A stretch of DNA of 64,000 nt from contig MPUH01000215.1 of assembly GCA_001970955.1 (NCBI GenBank), forward strand, positions 16,226-80,225, given 5' to 3'. The notes beneath the pieces are model-generated. The model was given only the letters and a program-made list of their open reading frames with translations, had not been told where the DNA came from and ran no database searches. Of this stretch, positions 30,890-44,700 are shown piece after piece. Source of the stretch: Stentor coeruleus (taxonomy: Eukaryota; Ciliophora; Heterotrichea; Heterotrichida; Stentoridae). The position numbers were made by a program, and so were the translations under genes. The first letter of the stretch is position 1. Each line of letters opens with the position of its first letter.

Positions 30890-31991
30890 TTATTTATGCA
30901 TAGCTTTTAAATCAATATCTGAACAATCTCGCACCCACATGAAAAAAGGTAAGCAAATAAGAAACCGGGAAAAATCTATTTGTTCCGACGCAACCATCTC
31001 AGCAGCTTTTATAACTGATATTTCAGAACATTTCCTACACAAATCCAACAAATTATTCCTCGACACATAAAACCCTTTAGTAAACTCTTTAAAAGCCATC
31101 TTCATTTCCCCAATTTTTTCACTTAATTTCCTCAGGTTTTCTCCTAGAAACAATTTATTTTCTTCTAATATCAAAATTTTTCTATAAAAAAAAACATTAA
31201 AAAATCTAAAATCNAAACTCTTTAAAAGCCATCTTCATTTCCCCAATTTTTTCACTTAATTTCCTCAGGTTTTCTCCTAGAAACAATTTATTTTCTTCTA
31301 ATAAATCGTTTTCATTAGCAGAGCACATAGCGAAAAAAGTCTTTTTTTTAATATCTTGTTCTGGGCTTATATACTGTCCTAACATAAATACGCTTTTTAC
31401 TGTTTCTTCAATATCACAATTAGCTGAATTTATATAGAAAAAATTCATTAGATCATGTTTATCAAAATACCCTTTACCTTCTGTGTCGATTTTTTTGTAT
31501 AACGGCTCATAGTCTAAGTGTTTTTTAATAACAAATCCAAGAAGTTCAAAGTAAATACTATTGTTTTCATGCAATTTTTTTAAGGTTTGCATTTTCGTTT
31601 TGATTTTCGGTAAGTTTTCATTTGTGTTTGTCCCTTGCATACAAATATAGCTTTTTTGTATCCTTTTGTTTTTTTTCTCATTACTTAATGATGCTATAGG
31701 TTGAGGTTTTGGAGTTTTGAATCCTTTTCTTATTCTAGAAGCTGAGATACTGATTTCATCGTTAAGTGACATGGGTTGGAGGATTTTTACTAAAGGTCGT
31801 ATTGGAGAATCAGCCACTTGATAGATTCGGTCAGGTTTTGTTTCAAAGCGAACTTTCGGCACGTTGATTTTTATGAGGATTTTAGGTGAGTCTTCTGGCA
31901 ATTTCTTGACAACCAACGCGTTATCATTTGCATAGTCTATATTACTAGTCTTCACCTTTGCAATATGTATACTTTTTTCTGATTTTTCCAT
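30890..31991 (-). CDS. EF-hand-like protein, split by an assembly seam
   Basis: The true protein is about 322 aa. The scaffold shows two fragments because a contig join (n at 31214) duplicates 89 bp (31082-31170 and 31215-31303) around about 43 bp of spurious sequence. Merging at the duplication restores one frame through ENKLFLGENLRKLSEKIGE. The start is the ATG at 31991 (MEKSEKS); the frame extends upstream only from a non-ATG codon. Residues about 175-200 hold one EF-hand-like loop, DTEGKGYFDKHD, flanked by helices, so weak Ca2+ binding is possible. A second hand is not obvious. The first 130 residues are basic with repeated RPLVKILQP-type segments. Function unknown. The break is an assembly artefact, not a pseudogene. 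Confidence 0.7.
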
Positions 31992-32227
31992 TACTATATC
32001 TGATGTTCCTCCCCTTGACAAAAAATCCAGAACCAAAAACCAAGAAAATTCCACCTTTATCAAATTTTCATTTAAAACCCGAAATCTTTTTAAACCCTAC
32101 CTTTAGCCATCCTAAAATACTAAAAATTCCTTATCCAAATCCCATTTAAACTTATCTTTTCTTATAATATCACTTTTTTTTTTAATAATCTCAAGCTTAA
32201 TACTAATCTATCCCCTTTTGTAAAAAT

Positions 32228-34114
32228 ATGTTTGGGACAATTTTAAACAGGTACAGTCAAGATGAATCACAAGATCTCCAAGCTGATGTAGGTATGGAAG
32301 AAGAAAACCTGAATTTTGAATTCCATGATTTCAGAAGCCAAGCCCCTGATTTATTACGTACTGAAGAAGTATTATTTATATAGACTGAAAATGATACAAG
32401 ATTACGTCAAATGACTGAATATCAGAATTCAAAATATATCTTATACCCTGATGATATGTTTAAAATTATTTGGGATATGATTGTAATGATGTAAAATCTA
32501 TATAGTCTAATGGCTTATACAATTACAATAACCCCATTTCGTGTTGCTTTTATTGAACAAGATACAACAGAATGGTTTATAATTGATTTGATTGTAGACT
32601 TTGCATTTCTTTTTGATGTTTTAGTCAATAGTATTTCTGCTTATTACAAAGATGATGATGTTTTAGTCGTCAGCAAAAAGGTGATATTTTGTCAATATTT
32701 GAAAACATGGATGTTTTTGGATATATTTACATCTTTACCTTTTTCGTTACTAATGTCTAGTGAGTACTCAAATGCATCAAGGTTAAGCCGTTTGCCAAAG
32801 CTTTATAGGATGATAAAAATTGCTAGGCTTTTACGTGTTATGAAGCTAATGCGTAACAAAAACAAGCTTTTGAAATGTTTAGAGTGTTTTTCAAAAGTTA
32901 GTGTGGGTGTTGAAAGACTTTTATACTTTTTTTTAGTTTTTGTTCTAATTGTCCATCTAATCTCATGCCTTTGGTTTTTCATCGGCCGTGTCAGCAGTGA
33001 TTATGATAACTGGATAGTCAAATATAAAATCCAAGATTTCGGTATTGGCAGTCAATACTTAGCTAGTTTTTATTGGACAATAACAACTTTAACTACAGTT
33101 GGTTATGGAGATATCCTCCCAGCAAACAGTATCGAAAGATTTTTTTGTATTTTCGTTATGCTTGGTGGAGTGTTTTTTTACTCTTATACAATCGGGACTA
33201 TAACCTCCGTCATTGGGCAAATCGAAAAACGTAAAAGTAAACTTCAATCAAAAATACTCGTCCTTCAAGACATAGCCAAAAAATACAGTCTAACACAAAA
33301 TTTTTATAAACGAATAAAATCAGACTTGGAATATGATCAAAGCAAAATCTCTAAAGAACGTAATAATATGATCGCATCTTTACCTAAAAAACTTGCCACA
33401 AAACTCAATTATATTATGAATAGTAGGTTTATTACAAATAATGAATATTTTAAAGATAAACCTCCTGAATTTGTAACATTAATGCTAAGATATTTAAGAC
33501 CTTTAAGAATAAACCCTAAGGAAGTTGTGTATAAAAAAGGGGATTATTCAAACGAGATGTTTTTTATAAAATCAGGGGATTTGGCGTATTTTGACACTTA
33601 TAGGAATAAAGATGTGAGTTTTTTAGATGTAACTGAAGGGAATTATTTTGGTGATACTGATATTTTTTTTAGTGAATTAAGGGAGTTTTCAATTAAGGCA
33701 GTGAAAAGCAGTGAGATGCTTACGTTGTATAGAGACGATTTTTTCAATCATATTTTGCATAATTTTGAACTGTTGAAAGTCCCACTAATATTTAAAGCTA
33801 AGCAAAGAAGGGAAGAGCTTATAAATCATAGAAAAGATGCGATGGCTGAGTATTTGAATACGAAAAACTTGGCTAATGAAATTGCCCCAGATTTGGAAGT
33901 TGCGGATATGTCTTCGGAGATTACAACTTTTAAAAGGAAGTTTAATAATTTGAAGAATACGCTTTCTCCTGCGACTAGAGTGCTTTTGGAACAGCCACAA
34001 CCAAGTAATGTTGAAGATCTTAAAGCGACAATTAAATTGCTGATGGAAAGGTTTAAAAAAGTTGAAAGAGCTTATGAAGAAAAACAGGATAGTAGTGATA
34101 TTGAAATACAATAG
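32228..34114 (+). CDS. Voltage-gated K+ channel with CNBD-like domain (EAG/HCN/CNG superfamily)
   Basis: About 618 aa after removal of two 15-nt introns. Without them the frame would start at 32510, inside S1, and lose the whole N-terminus. S1 is IIWDMIVMILMAYTITITPFRVAF, formed across the second intron. S2-S3 follow (FIIDLIVDFAFLFDVLVN; MFLDIFTSLPFSLL). S4 has regularly spaced basic residues (RLPKLYRMIKIARLLRVMKLMR, about 190-211). The pore is FYWTITTLTTVGYGD, a K+ filter, followed by S6. The C-linker and a cyclic-nucleotide-binding-like domain lie at about 395-510. Its cassette (FGDTDIFFSELREFSI) lacks the usual Glu and Arg-Thr/Ala, so ligand binding is doubtful, as in EAG channels. Plausible roles are membrane excitability or ciliary control. 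Confidence 0.92.
32369..32383 (+). other. 15-nt intron 1 in the K+ channel gene
   Basis: GTATTATTTATATAG, phase 0, containing an in-frame TAG. It joins LLRTEE to TENDTRL. Confidence 0.92.
32491..32505 (+). other. 15-nt intron 2 in the K+ channel gene
   Basis: GTAAAATCTATATAG, phase 2, containing an in-frame TAA. Excision restores S1 as ...MIVMILMAYTITITPFRVAF, which fits the family. Confidence 0.93.
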
Positions 34115-34410
34115 AAAATAGTTAATATTGAATTTTAATATATAAAATATATGATTTTTCCAAAAGTTTAAACAAACACAAATTTTTGAAAAACTAAACA
34201 ACTTATTCTCTAGACAATCTTAATCTTCAAATCTCCCTTCAACAACTTTTTATTCTAAATTTTCTAAATCACCGTTGAGACCATCATTCAAAAAAAAACT
34301 TTCCCATTTCTCATCTTCCTCTTCTCGAGCTCTAAGCATTTACTTTACCAATCTTTATTTCCTTTTCTCTCCAAATCGTCTTGTGTTTTCTGTATTTCTT
34401 ATCCAGCCAT

Positions 34411-34938
34411 ATGAGAAAAAAAATGAATTTTAGCATCTTCGACTATTTATGCTGTTCAAAACCTTCGCCACTGGTCACATTCCAGCATACTAAAGTTGAG
34501 CACACAACTACATGTGCATATATAGACTTATTTTGCTATATGGAACGAACTGTGATAATGGATTCTGATTATCTTTGTGTGACTCATAATTTTAACAAGA
34601 AATCTAAAAAAATCCCTATCATGAGGGATATTGGGAATGTTTCTGGAGTTGCCAGAGTTAGTTTTCCAAACGAGCCTGGACATTATACAGTGAATTATAT
34701 CAGAAAAGATGATAATCGAGAAGCGATTCTTGGGTATATAAGCATTCCTATATTGATGACAAGAGAACCTCAACAGAATACTTTTGACACTGAGAACTAC
34801 TCGCCTAAGTTTTTAAACTCAATGCAGAACCCTTTTACTGTTTTCAGCACAAAAAGCTTTGAAAAAACTTGGCAGTCTCAAGTTGAGCCAACTGATTCAA
34901 TAGATTTAAGTAAGTGCCAGTATTTTAGAGGCTCATAG
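34411..34938 (+). CDS. Hypothetical protein, possibly beta-sandwich
   Basis: 175 aa with the ATG at 34411 (MRKKMNF); a second ATG is at 34423. The frame extends to 34381 only through a TTG codon. Residues about 20-125 alternate hydrophobic and polar residues (VARVSFPNEPGHYTVNYIR, NREAILGYISIPI). This looks like the edge strands of an Ig-like or SKICH-type sandwich, where a PGxYxxxYI strand is common. A CC pair near residue 13 could be lipidated or bind metal. No confident family. It follows the K+ channel on the same strand. Confidence 0.6.
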   Translation: MRKKMNFSIFDYLCCSKPSPLVTFQHTKVEHTTTCAYIDLFCYMERTVIMDSDYLCVTHNFNKKSKKIPIMRDIGNVSGVARVSFPNEPGHYTVNYIRKDDNREAILGYISIPILMTREPQQNTFDTENYSPKFLNSMQNPFTVFSTKSFEKTWQSQVEPTDSIDLSKCQYFRGS

Positions 34939-35701
34939 AAATTATCCTTGAATAATTAAGAAATAAATATAATATCAACTAGGTTTAGTGGGAAATTAAA
35001 GAGATATGAAGGGAGAAAAAAGAGTTTGTGGGTTTTGTTAGGATGGATGTTGGAATTTAATTGATAAGATTATTTGAGAATTATTTCGGTTTGATAGGTT
35101 ATGTGTGGAGGTGCTTGGGATTTGGAGATTTTAGGTGTATTTTATTTAGGATTAGATAGGGCTTTATATTGATGATGAAGTTTTTATTGAGAAAAATTGA
35201 TTTTTGGATTTTTTTATTTGGATTGTGGATGTTGTTTTTGGTGTAGGTGGAGTTGAAGTTATGATGGGCTTTGGTGGTAGTTAGATAGTGATAGGGATGT
35301 GTAGTATAAATAAAAAATTTACAATTTTTTTAAGTGTATATGATAGGATTGTATAGTAGTTTAGTGAGAAATAATTTTTCATATTTATTTATATTCATAA
35401 ATTATTCATATATTATCACAATTTTTTTAATTGGTGATAACACTTATGTAATATCTAGTATCTGATAAAGGCATATATTTTCTTAATGCACCCTCAGCAC
35501 CACTAAGACCAATTAATAGATGTGAATAAATAACTGCCTTCTTTAGTTTAGGATTATCAAAATATCTTCATATAGATTTTAATATGATATATGAATAAGA
35601 ACAATAATAATTTCACTATTATTTGTAAATATACTTTTTTATATATCCAATACTATAATAGTATTATAAACTATTAATACCTAAAAATAAACTATTAATG
35701 C
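34939..35701. other. Convergent spacer with G-rich block and a coding-like relic
   Basis: About 34975-35300 is strongly G-rich and C-poor on the plus strand. The relic at 35427-35567 is listed separately. The rest is A/T-rich with nothing recognised. Confidence 0.55.
35427..35567 (-). pseudogene. Possible gene remnant (46 codons)
   Basis: The minus strand holds an open, protein-like frame of 46 codons (NPKLKKAVIYSHLLIGLSG, then KYMPLSDTRYYISVITN) ending in TAA. It is bounded upstream by TGA, and an ATG in another frame sits just before (ATGAAGATATTTTGA), as if one base had been lost. The composition is balanced, unlike the skewed spacer around it. No 15-nt intron with the consensus joins it to an upstream exon. 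Family unknown. Confidence 0.3.
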
Positions 35702-38700
35702 CTAAAACCTAGCTTGTCCTCTTCCTCTACCTCTAATCCCTCTACCTCTAGCTGACCTTCTTACTCTACCCCTTCCTCTAAAAACTGCAGTTTTATTTTC
35801 TTCTTCAACTTTTTCATTTGCTACATTTTCTTTCTCAATAACCTCATCCTTACTTAACCTCTCTAACTCTTCCTCAAGTCTAACAGCTTCACATAATTTT
35901 ATTTCTTGAGGAAACACATCTCTAACATCTTCTATATATTTTATATACTCTTGACTCCAAAAACTTTCATTTTCTAAATAATCAACTATAAAAAACTCAG
36001 GATCAATATTCGCAGAAAGTAACCTTATAATCAATCTTTTTATTACACAAATAAACTCATTTTTGATTTTCCCTAGTAATTCACAAGCAATTATCTCTTG
36101 CTCTGAATTCTGAATTTCAATATTTACCAAGTATTTATCAATTGGAAACTTATCCCACATTGTTCTAAGTCTAGATGGGTTTTCTAAAGGTCTTTTAAAC
36201 TCTTCACTAACAGTCTTAATAAAAATAATAAAGCTCTTAAGTTCAATAAACTCATATAAAGATATAACATTTTCTAGTAAAATATGTGAGAAAAGATGAT
36301 AAAATTCGTTAGAATTTGATGAATGGGCTTTATGGAATTCTTGAACACTAGAAATTGCCGTTGTTTTATCAATAATATGCATATTCCTTATATGACATAA
36401 TACTCTATCTAACCATTTATAAATGCCACTGATATAAATAGCTTCTTGTTTAGCATCACCACGTGATAATTTCATATAATGACTTTCAATATCTGTAAAA
36501 TAGTTTTGAGGGAGGGCATTCTGTGGTATTTTTTCTCTTATTTCACTTATAACCCCTGAATATCTTCCTCTAGAATTAAGTAGTTCATATTGATATTGTA
36601 TACAAAACAGTTCATCTGGGTTAATTAACTTAGCCCGACGAATATTGTTTATTAAGTTTTGTTGTATCCTGTCAAAGTCATAGATTAAATCAGAACCCAT
36701 TGAGTATTTTGGCACATTAAGAGAACATTGTTGAGTTAGGTGCTCTAAGTCAATAATCACTCCTATAACATCTTGCTTTTTAAGGTTTATTATTGGAAAT
36801 GCAGTTTTGTCATAGCTTTCATCGTTTATCATACTAAGAAATTTATTCTGAATACCAGCTAAGGTTTTTATAGCAGCAGTGACAAATCTTGATAATGAGT
36901 TTTGACTGTTTTCTATGAGAAAATGCCCAAGTGTGGTTTCTTTATCAAATTTCGGCTTATCAAAAATCTTGCAATCAAAAGCTAAAGTTATACTTAGTTT
37001 CTCCCAGGCTTTTAAAAACTCTTCATACCCTTGTTTTAAACTTGGGTTATCAAAAATAACATCTCTCATTTTTTTTAGATTTGCTTCATATCTTGGGATT
37101 TCAAAAGAAAACTTATCAACTAATATTTTGCATAATTTTAATATTGGCCAGAAATGCTGAAGATTTGATACTTCTGCATAATTTTCTATAAACATTCTAA
37201 GAACTTTAAGCTCAGCTTTTCTTTTTGAGAAATTAAAAGCTTGTTGCATAGAATCAAAAGAAACTTTTTGAGTCAATCTAAATAAAGGCCAATTAGGATA
37301 TTTTGGGGTTTTTGGGGGTTCTTGCTCATCTATATATTTTATAAGGATATCAGGTTTAGTAAGGGTGTTTAGAGTAGCTTTGTAAGAGTTTATAAATTCA
37401 TTTTGAGAAGATGAAAAAATTGAAGTTTCAAAGGTTTCTTCGAAGGTATCGCGAATATTTTTTGTGGATGGCGAGACTTGGTTTGTTAGGAGAAGCGTAG
37501 GAAGTGTGGAGAAAGTAGAAAGTATCCAGAGGTTTGTATCTTGGGTTTGGATTGAGTTGTAAATCTCTCCAAAGTTCAATCTAACATTTTTCTCCAATAT
37601 ATCATGTATAGCCCTTTCATCTGTTTTCAATAAAATACAAAACTCATTTTTAGTAACTAATTCAGATACCCATAGAAACTCTAAAACTGTACTAGTCATC
37701 AAGTTTAGCAAATTAAAAGTTACTTTATGTCTTAACTTTCTCACAGTTCCCATAGGCATAATATTCCCAGTTACCCTAAATCCCTTATATTCTTTATTTT
37801 TATACTCTTCAACCTTACTTTGTAAATACTGAATAGCTTCTTGATCACTAAGATTAACATGTCCTGGTCTATTAACTATTCTATGTCCTTCTCCTCCAAT
37901 ATCTTTATCACAAAACGGGCACTTTTTTCTTTCAGTAGCACCTCCACAATTATTTATAACATAAAAATAGTCGCAATCATCAGAGCATTTATAGCAACCT
38001 CCTTTTGAATAGCCGGGACTAAATGTATTGCTTTTAATTAAGTCAAAATTTTGATGGTTAAAATTGAGATAATCTTGCATTTTATCAGGTTCAGCACCTA
38101 AACAATAAACAGAGTTCATATATTCAGCAAAATGTTCTGTAATCCCAGTATTCCCATTGAAAAACATAGAACTTAAAGGGTTATAAATTTTACTTAAACC
38201 AATAGCAATAGCGATAATAAATACACAAGCTTGGATTTCAAGGAATTTCTGTTCAGTTGAATCTTGATTAAGATATAAAAATGACCCTTGTGGGAAGTTA
38301 TTAATTAAATGCTTTATGAGTATTAAATACTCTTTTCCTTGATGGATTTGAATTATTTGTGATTTTTCTGAGTACCATTTTTTATAAACATTCATATCAA
38401 TGTTGCCTTGACGATATCTGAAGAAAATTATATTCATAAAAGCTAATAAAATATAAAACCGAATTTCTGGTTGGTTTTGGGTTGATATGAGAGAATCTAA
38501 TGCTGAAGGATCTTCTGGGATTAAATGAATAATATTAAAGATATCATTGTAAGATATATTACGAAGTATCGCATAAGGGAAAATGTTTAAGGTTGATCCT
38601 AGGTTTAGATTGCTTATATTATGCTGCCATAAATCTTTTTCTATTTTAATGAATTTTATAAGTCCTGGTATTCTGAATTGTTTTATAGATTTTATACATT

Positions 38701-41700
38701 TAAAGCAATAAAGTTCATAATCCAGGCTTTGAGAATCAAACAGAACTGATGCGAATTCTCTAGTAAATTCAATTTCTTCTCTTGACCGGTTTGCTTCAGA
38801 TTTGCAGAGAAGGAGACTGTATTGTTCAATTATATTCCTTAGCCTAGCTGCAGAGATTATTCTTCCTATTGCACCTAAATAATCATGCTTGCTATTCAAA
38901 GCTTGTGTATACCTATAAGCTAATTTTTTAACTGCTTCAGCTTTGATCTCACCATCATCTTCTAACTCAAACATCCTTTGAATCCTATCACAAAGCATTA
39001 CAACAAAATTATCTTCATCCAAAGCTGTTTGAAGCACCAAATCAATTTTTTTCATATACTTATTCTCGCTTTCTTCAATAACTCTTAAATGATCAAGATT
39101 TTCTTCTGAAGCAAAAACACACTCTACAATCTCAGCTTTTTCTATAATCTTATCTAATAAAAACGATGAATATTCCCATAATTCAGTATTATTAATATCA
39201 TAAACAATATCTTCAATAGTCTTTGTTGAATTTTCAAGCATTTTCACATACATGAAAACTTTAAATTTTATTACCTTTGGAATTTCTTCATAATTTGTTA
39301 CTGATGCTTCGACATTTGAAATTATATCTCTAAACCCTTTTTTACAAAGATTTTTAAAAGGTGTAGTCCATAAAGTTAAAGTAATATAATTTAGTAACTC
39401 GAAACTTGGGTTTATTTTACATAGTTGTATTACTAGTTCAAGTTTTTCAGTGTTATTAATTTTTACAGTTTCAGGGAAGTCAAACTGATCTAAAAGTCCA
39501 TTAAAAGTTTGTAAACAATTTAAGTATTTGTTAATGTTTTGAATTTTTTCCCATGAGATGCTTAAAGGACTAAGAAGATTTATTATAACATCAAATATTA
39601 GGGATAATTTCAACCACATAAATTCTTCATTTGAATAAACTTTTAATATTGGTTCTTCAATTTCGTCATCACTTGAATTATTATCCCCTTTATTTGTTGG
39701 TTTACTCATTAAACTTGCTTTTAGATCCATTGTTTGTTCTTCGTTATAATATAAATATGCTATTATCCAATCTTGTTGATTTGAATGAGAATAAGTATTT
39801 AATAATTCTAAGATTTTATCAAATATAGGGAGTCTGCGTGAGTTTTCCATAAAGGCTATGAGCTTTTTAGCATAGTTATCTTGATTCAGAAAAACCATTG
39901 AAAAGTGATAAACTATATCAAGGTTATCTAATTTACGTAATGAGTCTTGAAGGACAATTTTAACAAAATCATAAAAAATAAAACTTTGATGTGAATCAGT
40001 TTCATATATTTGCTCAATCAATTCTTTATAAATTGTATTTTTGCTATGCATTTCAGCAAAAACTTTCCAATTACTATTATCTTTTTGAATCACTTGTTCT
40101 TCATAATCCTCATTATTTCCTTCTTTTTCTTCTATAGCCAAGTAGTCTTTATAAGATTTTTTTACCTTTGCAAACTCTTCTAATATAAAAGGTGCTCTCA
40201 ATCCTTCATAAAACCTCACTGCATTACTTTCATACTTTGTCTGAACTACAAGTTTACTTTTTGCCATATTGTTTAGAACACTTAAAAGCATAAATTTGCA
40301 AATATCATAACTATTAACATATTCCAAACTGTTCATCACAGATTTTTTCTCTAATTCTACTACAATAATTGTAAACTCTTTAGTAAGAAGGTTTTTTATA
40401 TAAAGATTTAATGCTTCTTTTACAGATCTAGCTTCAGAATATATGCTTTCATCAGTAAAAAGTTGTGATAACGCAAGACTATACGATTTTTCTTGTGATT
40501 GTAAGAGCCTATAAAGTTTTTCTTTAAAAATGCTGTGAATCGAAGGGTTTTCAATTAGAAGTTTTTCAAGTTTGTATTTGTGAGATATGAAATATCCATA
40601 ATTGTGTAGAGGACTTTCATATCTTAAACTACCTATTGCAGTTTGGACTATATCACCTATATGCATTTCAAAAATCCCAATATCTTCACTAAGGATTTTA
40701 TTAGGTGTGTTTAGTTCAAGAAGCCTCTGGGCGATTATTTTAGAATCTTCTTCAAGATATTCAAACATACAGAATTTCCATTTACTTAAGAGGTAAAGAG
40801 CTTTTCGGTCTTCATCACATCGACTTAATCGAATAAGAATACAGATATTTTTGTTTTTAGCACTTTCAATAAAATGGCTTCTAGTTTTTTCTAACATGTT
40901 TACTAGAAACCTAAAATATTGAAACTCTTTGCTGTATTCCATTTCCAAAATATAAATAGCTGTCTTTTGATCTTTGAAAAAAATCTCGAAATCCGTCCTA
41001 GCATCCTGTTCGCATTTGAAATTACTGCATCTTTGTATATATACCTTATCATTAGATAAACGATCAATACTTATATTATCATAAGTCAATGCTACAATTT
41101 TTTGACCCTCTTGATTAGTGAGTTTTTCTATATATTCAAAAAAATTCATTCTGTTGGCATTATACCATATTTTTTTAATAAATTCTTTTTCTTGTTCAGT
41201 TATCTGATTCATTTCACATAATAAAATAAGGTCAATACTTGCGGTTTTTATGAGGAATTTTTGGCATTTTAGGAAAATATCATCTTCATCGATATCAGGT
41301 TTTTCCATAAAACATACAAGTAAATTCATGGTTTCTTCGCTGTAGCAAGGGAAAATACTTGTGTTCCATATTTTTTTATCAGATTTCTGAGGAATGAAGC
41401 AGCATTGTTTTATCCATTCTTTAAGCTTATCGACAATTTTTTGCTTTTTTAAGTCATTAAGATCTGCTACACTGACAAAATGCTTTTCGAAACGGTTTAG
41501 GAATGGGGAGTCGGTTCGACTTAGCACTTCTTTATCATCTTCTAAAAAAACCACAACTTTAAATTTTCGGTCAACAAAACACCTAGGATTAAACTGTGCA
41601 CCTAAAGCTACTCTGCAATATTTTTTACTAGTTGGCCCGGATTTAGCGAAATTTTGATTGAATAAATCATATAAAGAACTATAAATCGAATCCATATCCT

Positions 41701-44700
41701 CTAATATTATAGGTATCCCTTGTTCCATATACATGATAATATCACTCAAAATCCTAAACTTAGTCTCATCATGTTCAAGGTCTTGCTCAAAAGATGATCC
41801 TAATATTAATCTATGCTTATGTAAAGTTGCATCAAAAAATGTCTCAGTAAGATACAAAGCAACATCTTTTCTACAAATAATCATCAAATACCTTGATTCT
41901 TCTTCTTGAAGATTTTCAATAATAAGTTCTTTCGGTTTAAAACTCATTAAAGTACTAGGTGGAGGTTTATAAGTCTTAATAAAATATTCAATAATTTCTC
42001 TAGCACCCTTAGGTTTCCCTCCAAAATTCCTACAAATGCCTTTAAAAATCTTAGCAGCCTCAACATCCTCATACTGAGCCTCCTTAAAATTCTTCGACAC
42101 ATATTTTATCATATGATAAAAATCCCTAAGCCCATAAAAATCCGTATCCTGTGTATTAGAAAACTTAACTTTCATATCATAATATGCAATAGCCAAATTC
42201 GACACAATAACTTTAAACTTTTCCTTAGTATCACTTCCAGCAATTGATTCATACAAAGTGCATGCAGTATCTTTAAGTTCTTCTTTATCTGGGTCAGGTC
42301 TTGCTAAATAAAGTGTTCTATTCATCTTAGAAGCATCTAATCTCCAATTAGAAATCCCAATAAACCCAACTTTTCTATTTTCATTTTCTAATAAACTATG
42401 TAAAACTTTCAAAGGATTATGCTTAGAAATCTCAGCAAGGCCGATTTCATCAAATACAACAACAGGTAAAAGATGGTTATTTGAAGTAAATTTTTCTGCC
42501 CTAGCAAAAACCTGCTCGATACCCTCAGATGTACAAGTATCTGAGCCTTGAAAATTCACTATTTGTAATTCTTTTAATGTTTTTAAATACTCATCTTGAG
42601 ATTTATCTCCTCTTAAACTTGATGTTATTATTTGTATAGCTAAAGATTTACTACATCCTGGCTTTCCACATATTAATATAGGGATTTTATTAAGGACACA
42701 AGGGATTATAGCAAAAATATTTTCTAGTAAAGCTTGATTTAAAGCTATACCTTCAGGAACTTGCATTCTTGACATTAGATCATATTGTTCTGATTTTATA
42801 AGGTTTTCTATATCTTCTTTTGTTATAATTAAATTGTTTTCAGCATTCAAGTTTTCTATAATAATACTATAGAAATTTTCTCGTAACTCTTCAGTGGCAA
42901 TACGTAGGAAGTAACAATGGAAAAAAGATAAAATCCCAGCTTTGAAACTATTGTCTCTTATAAAAAATTTATGACTGTATTTGTGTTTTTTTTCATGAGA
43001 ATTATGTTTTTTTGGTACCAGGAAATTCATTCTTGTTTGTAAAGATTCGTAAAACCATGTATATAAAGTTATAAATCTCGATACATCTCGTAAACTTACG
43101 CTACTCACATCTTCTTTTAACTGAAAATAATCATGAGCCACACAAAGTATTGTTATAAAAATCTCTTTATGTTCAACCATACCTTGTATAAGCATACTTT
43201 GTATATAATCTCTAATCTCATTTTTCTTTAAAACCCCAAAATCCCATACAAACTCAATAGCTTTATCAGGTAATGGTTTAACAATATGCACAAGTCTATT
43301 ACTTTTCATTACCCCTCTTGTTTTTTGAACCCCAACATTTTCATTTATCAGTAAACCTTGTCTTTTTACTCTATAAGGATTACAAGCTCCAACAAGGATT
43401 ATATTTTCACTTAACTGAATATCTTTAATTTTTTTCTCACATAAAATATCTGTTATCATACCAACACAATCACTTGTATTAAACTCATCAAAAAATATCC
43501 AAAATCGTTCTTTTTCTTGAGGAGTCCTTTGTGGTTTTTCTTGTGCTTTTTTATTAAGAATTTTCAGTTTTTCTGATATAATATCTGATGTAATCCCCGA
43601 ATGTATACATATGATTTCTAATTCTTCTTGTAATATTTCTTGAACAAAAAAACGTATAAGCGAAGTTTTACCACATCCAGTTTCTCCCATGATTATAAGT
43701 GGGACATTGGCAATACATCGTAAATATATAAGGTTCATTTTTAAAAAGTTATCTGGGGTTAAAATATACCCACATTGTGACAGTTTAATTAAATGGTTTT
43801 CTTTAAGTTCTTGGAGAGAATTGTGTGTATATCCACGGCTTAAACTTTCTCTTCTGGCTTCAATACTTTTTTTCAATGAAAATTTTATATAAAAAGATAC
43901 AAGTTTTTCCATAAGATTAAAACTGTCAAAGTGCGAGTAGTTATCAATATACGCGTTTTCTTTACCTAGAACTTTAGATAATCCTGATGAAAAATTAGGG
44001 ATGCTGCTTTTTTTGTAAGTCTCTTCAAGATATTTTTGTATCTGTAAAAGCTTTCTGATATTTTGAGGTATCATAGTTGGATCGCGATATATACATATAT
44101 TATCCCCTTCTTCAAGAAATAGCATAGTAAAATGATTTGAAGTTTCCCATTTGATTGTATTAGTCAAATCTTGTACCTCTTCTACTCTATCAATATCATC
44201 AGGATTATCCACAGCTTCCAAAGCTAAACTTTGTCCTCTTCTCACTGAGTCCAAACATTTAGACATAAATTCTTTTGTCGTCTCAATAATACTTCCTATA
44301 ATATTATATCTGATTTCATTATAAAGCCCAACATCCAAATTCCCGAAATCCATTTTTTGTACATTTAATATTTCCACACTATACGAACTGTTTTCAAAAC
44401 ATTTAAGCAAATTTTTCATTATATTAACAAAAGTTGTCATTTGATGATAAGTCGGATTTTCCCCACAGTTTTCAACAAAGTATTTTTCCATCATTTCTCT
44501 GGCTAATTTATTAGGTAAATTCTTGTAATTTTTCTCTTTGTAATTAAAATCTTGAGAATCTATTGTATGATCATCATAACTTGCAAGATAATTTGATATA
44601 TAGTTTATATCATTTGTGATTTTTAATTCGTTGATATTGAATTTAGTAATTTCAATATGGTTTAATGTTGTGAGAAAACTTAAGGATTTTAGAAGGGAGT

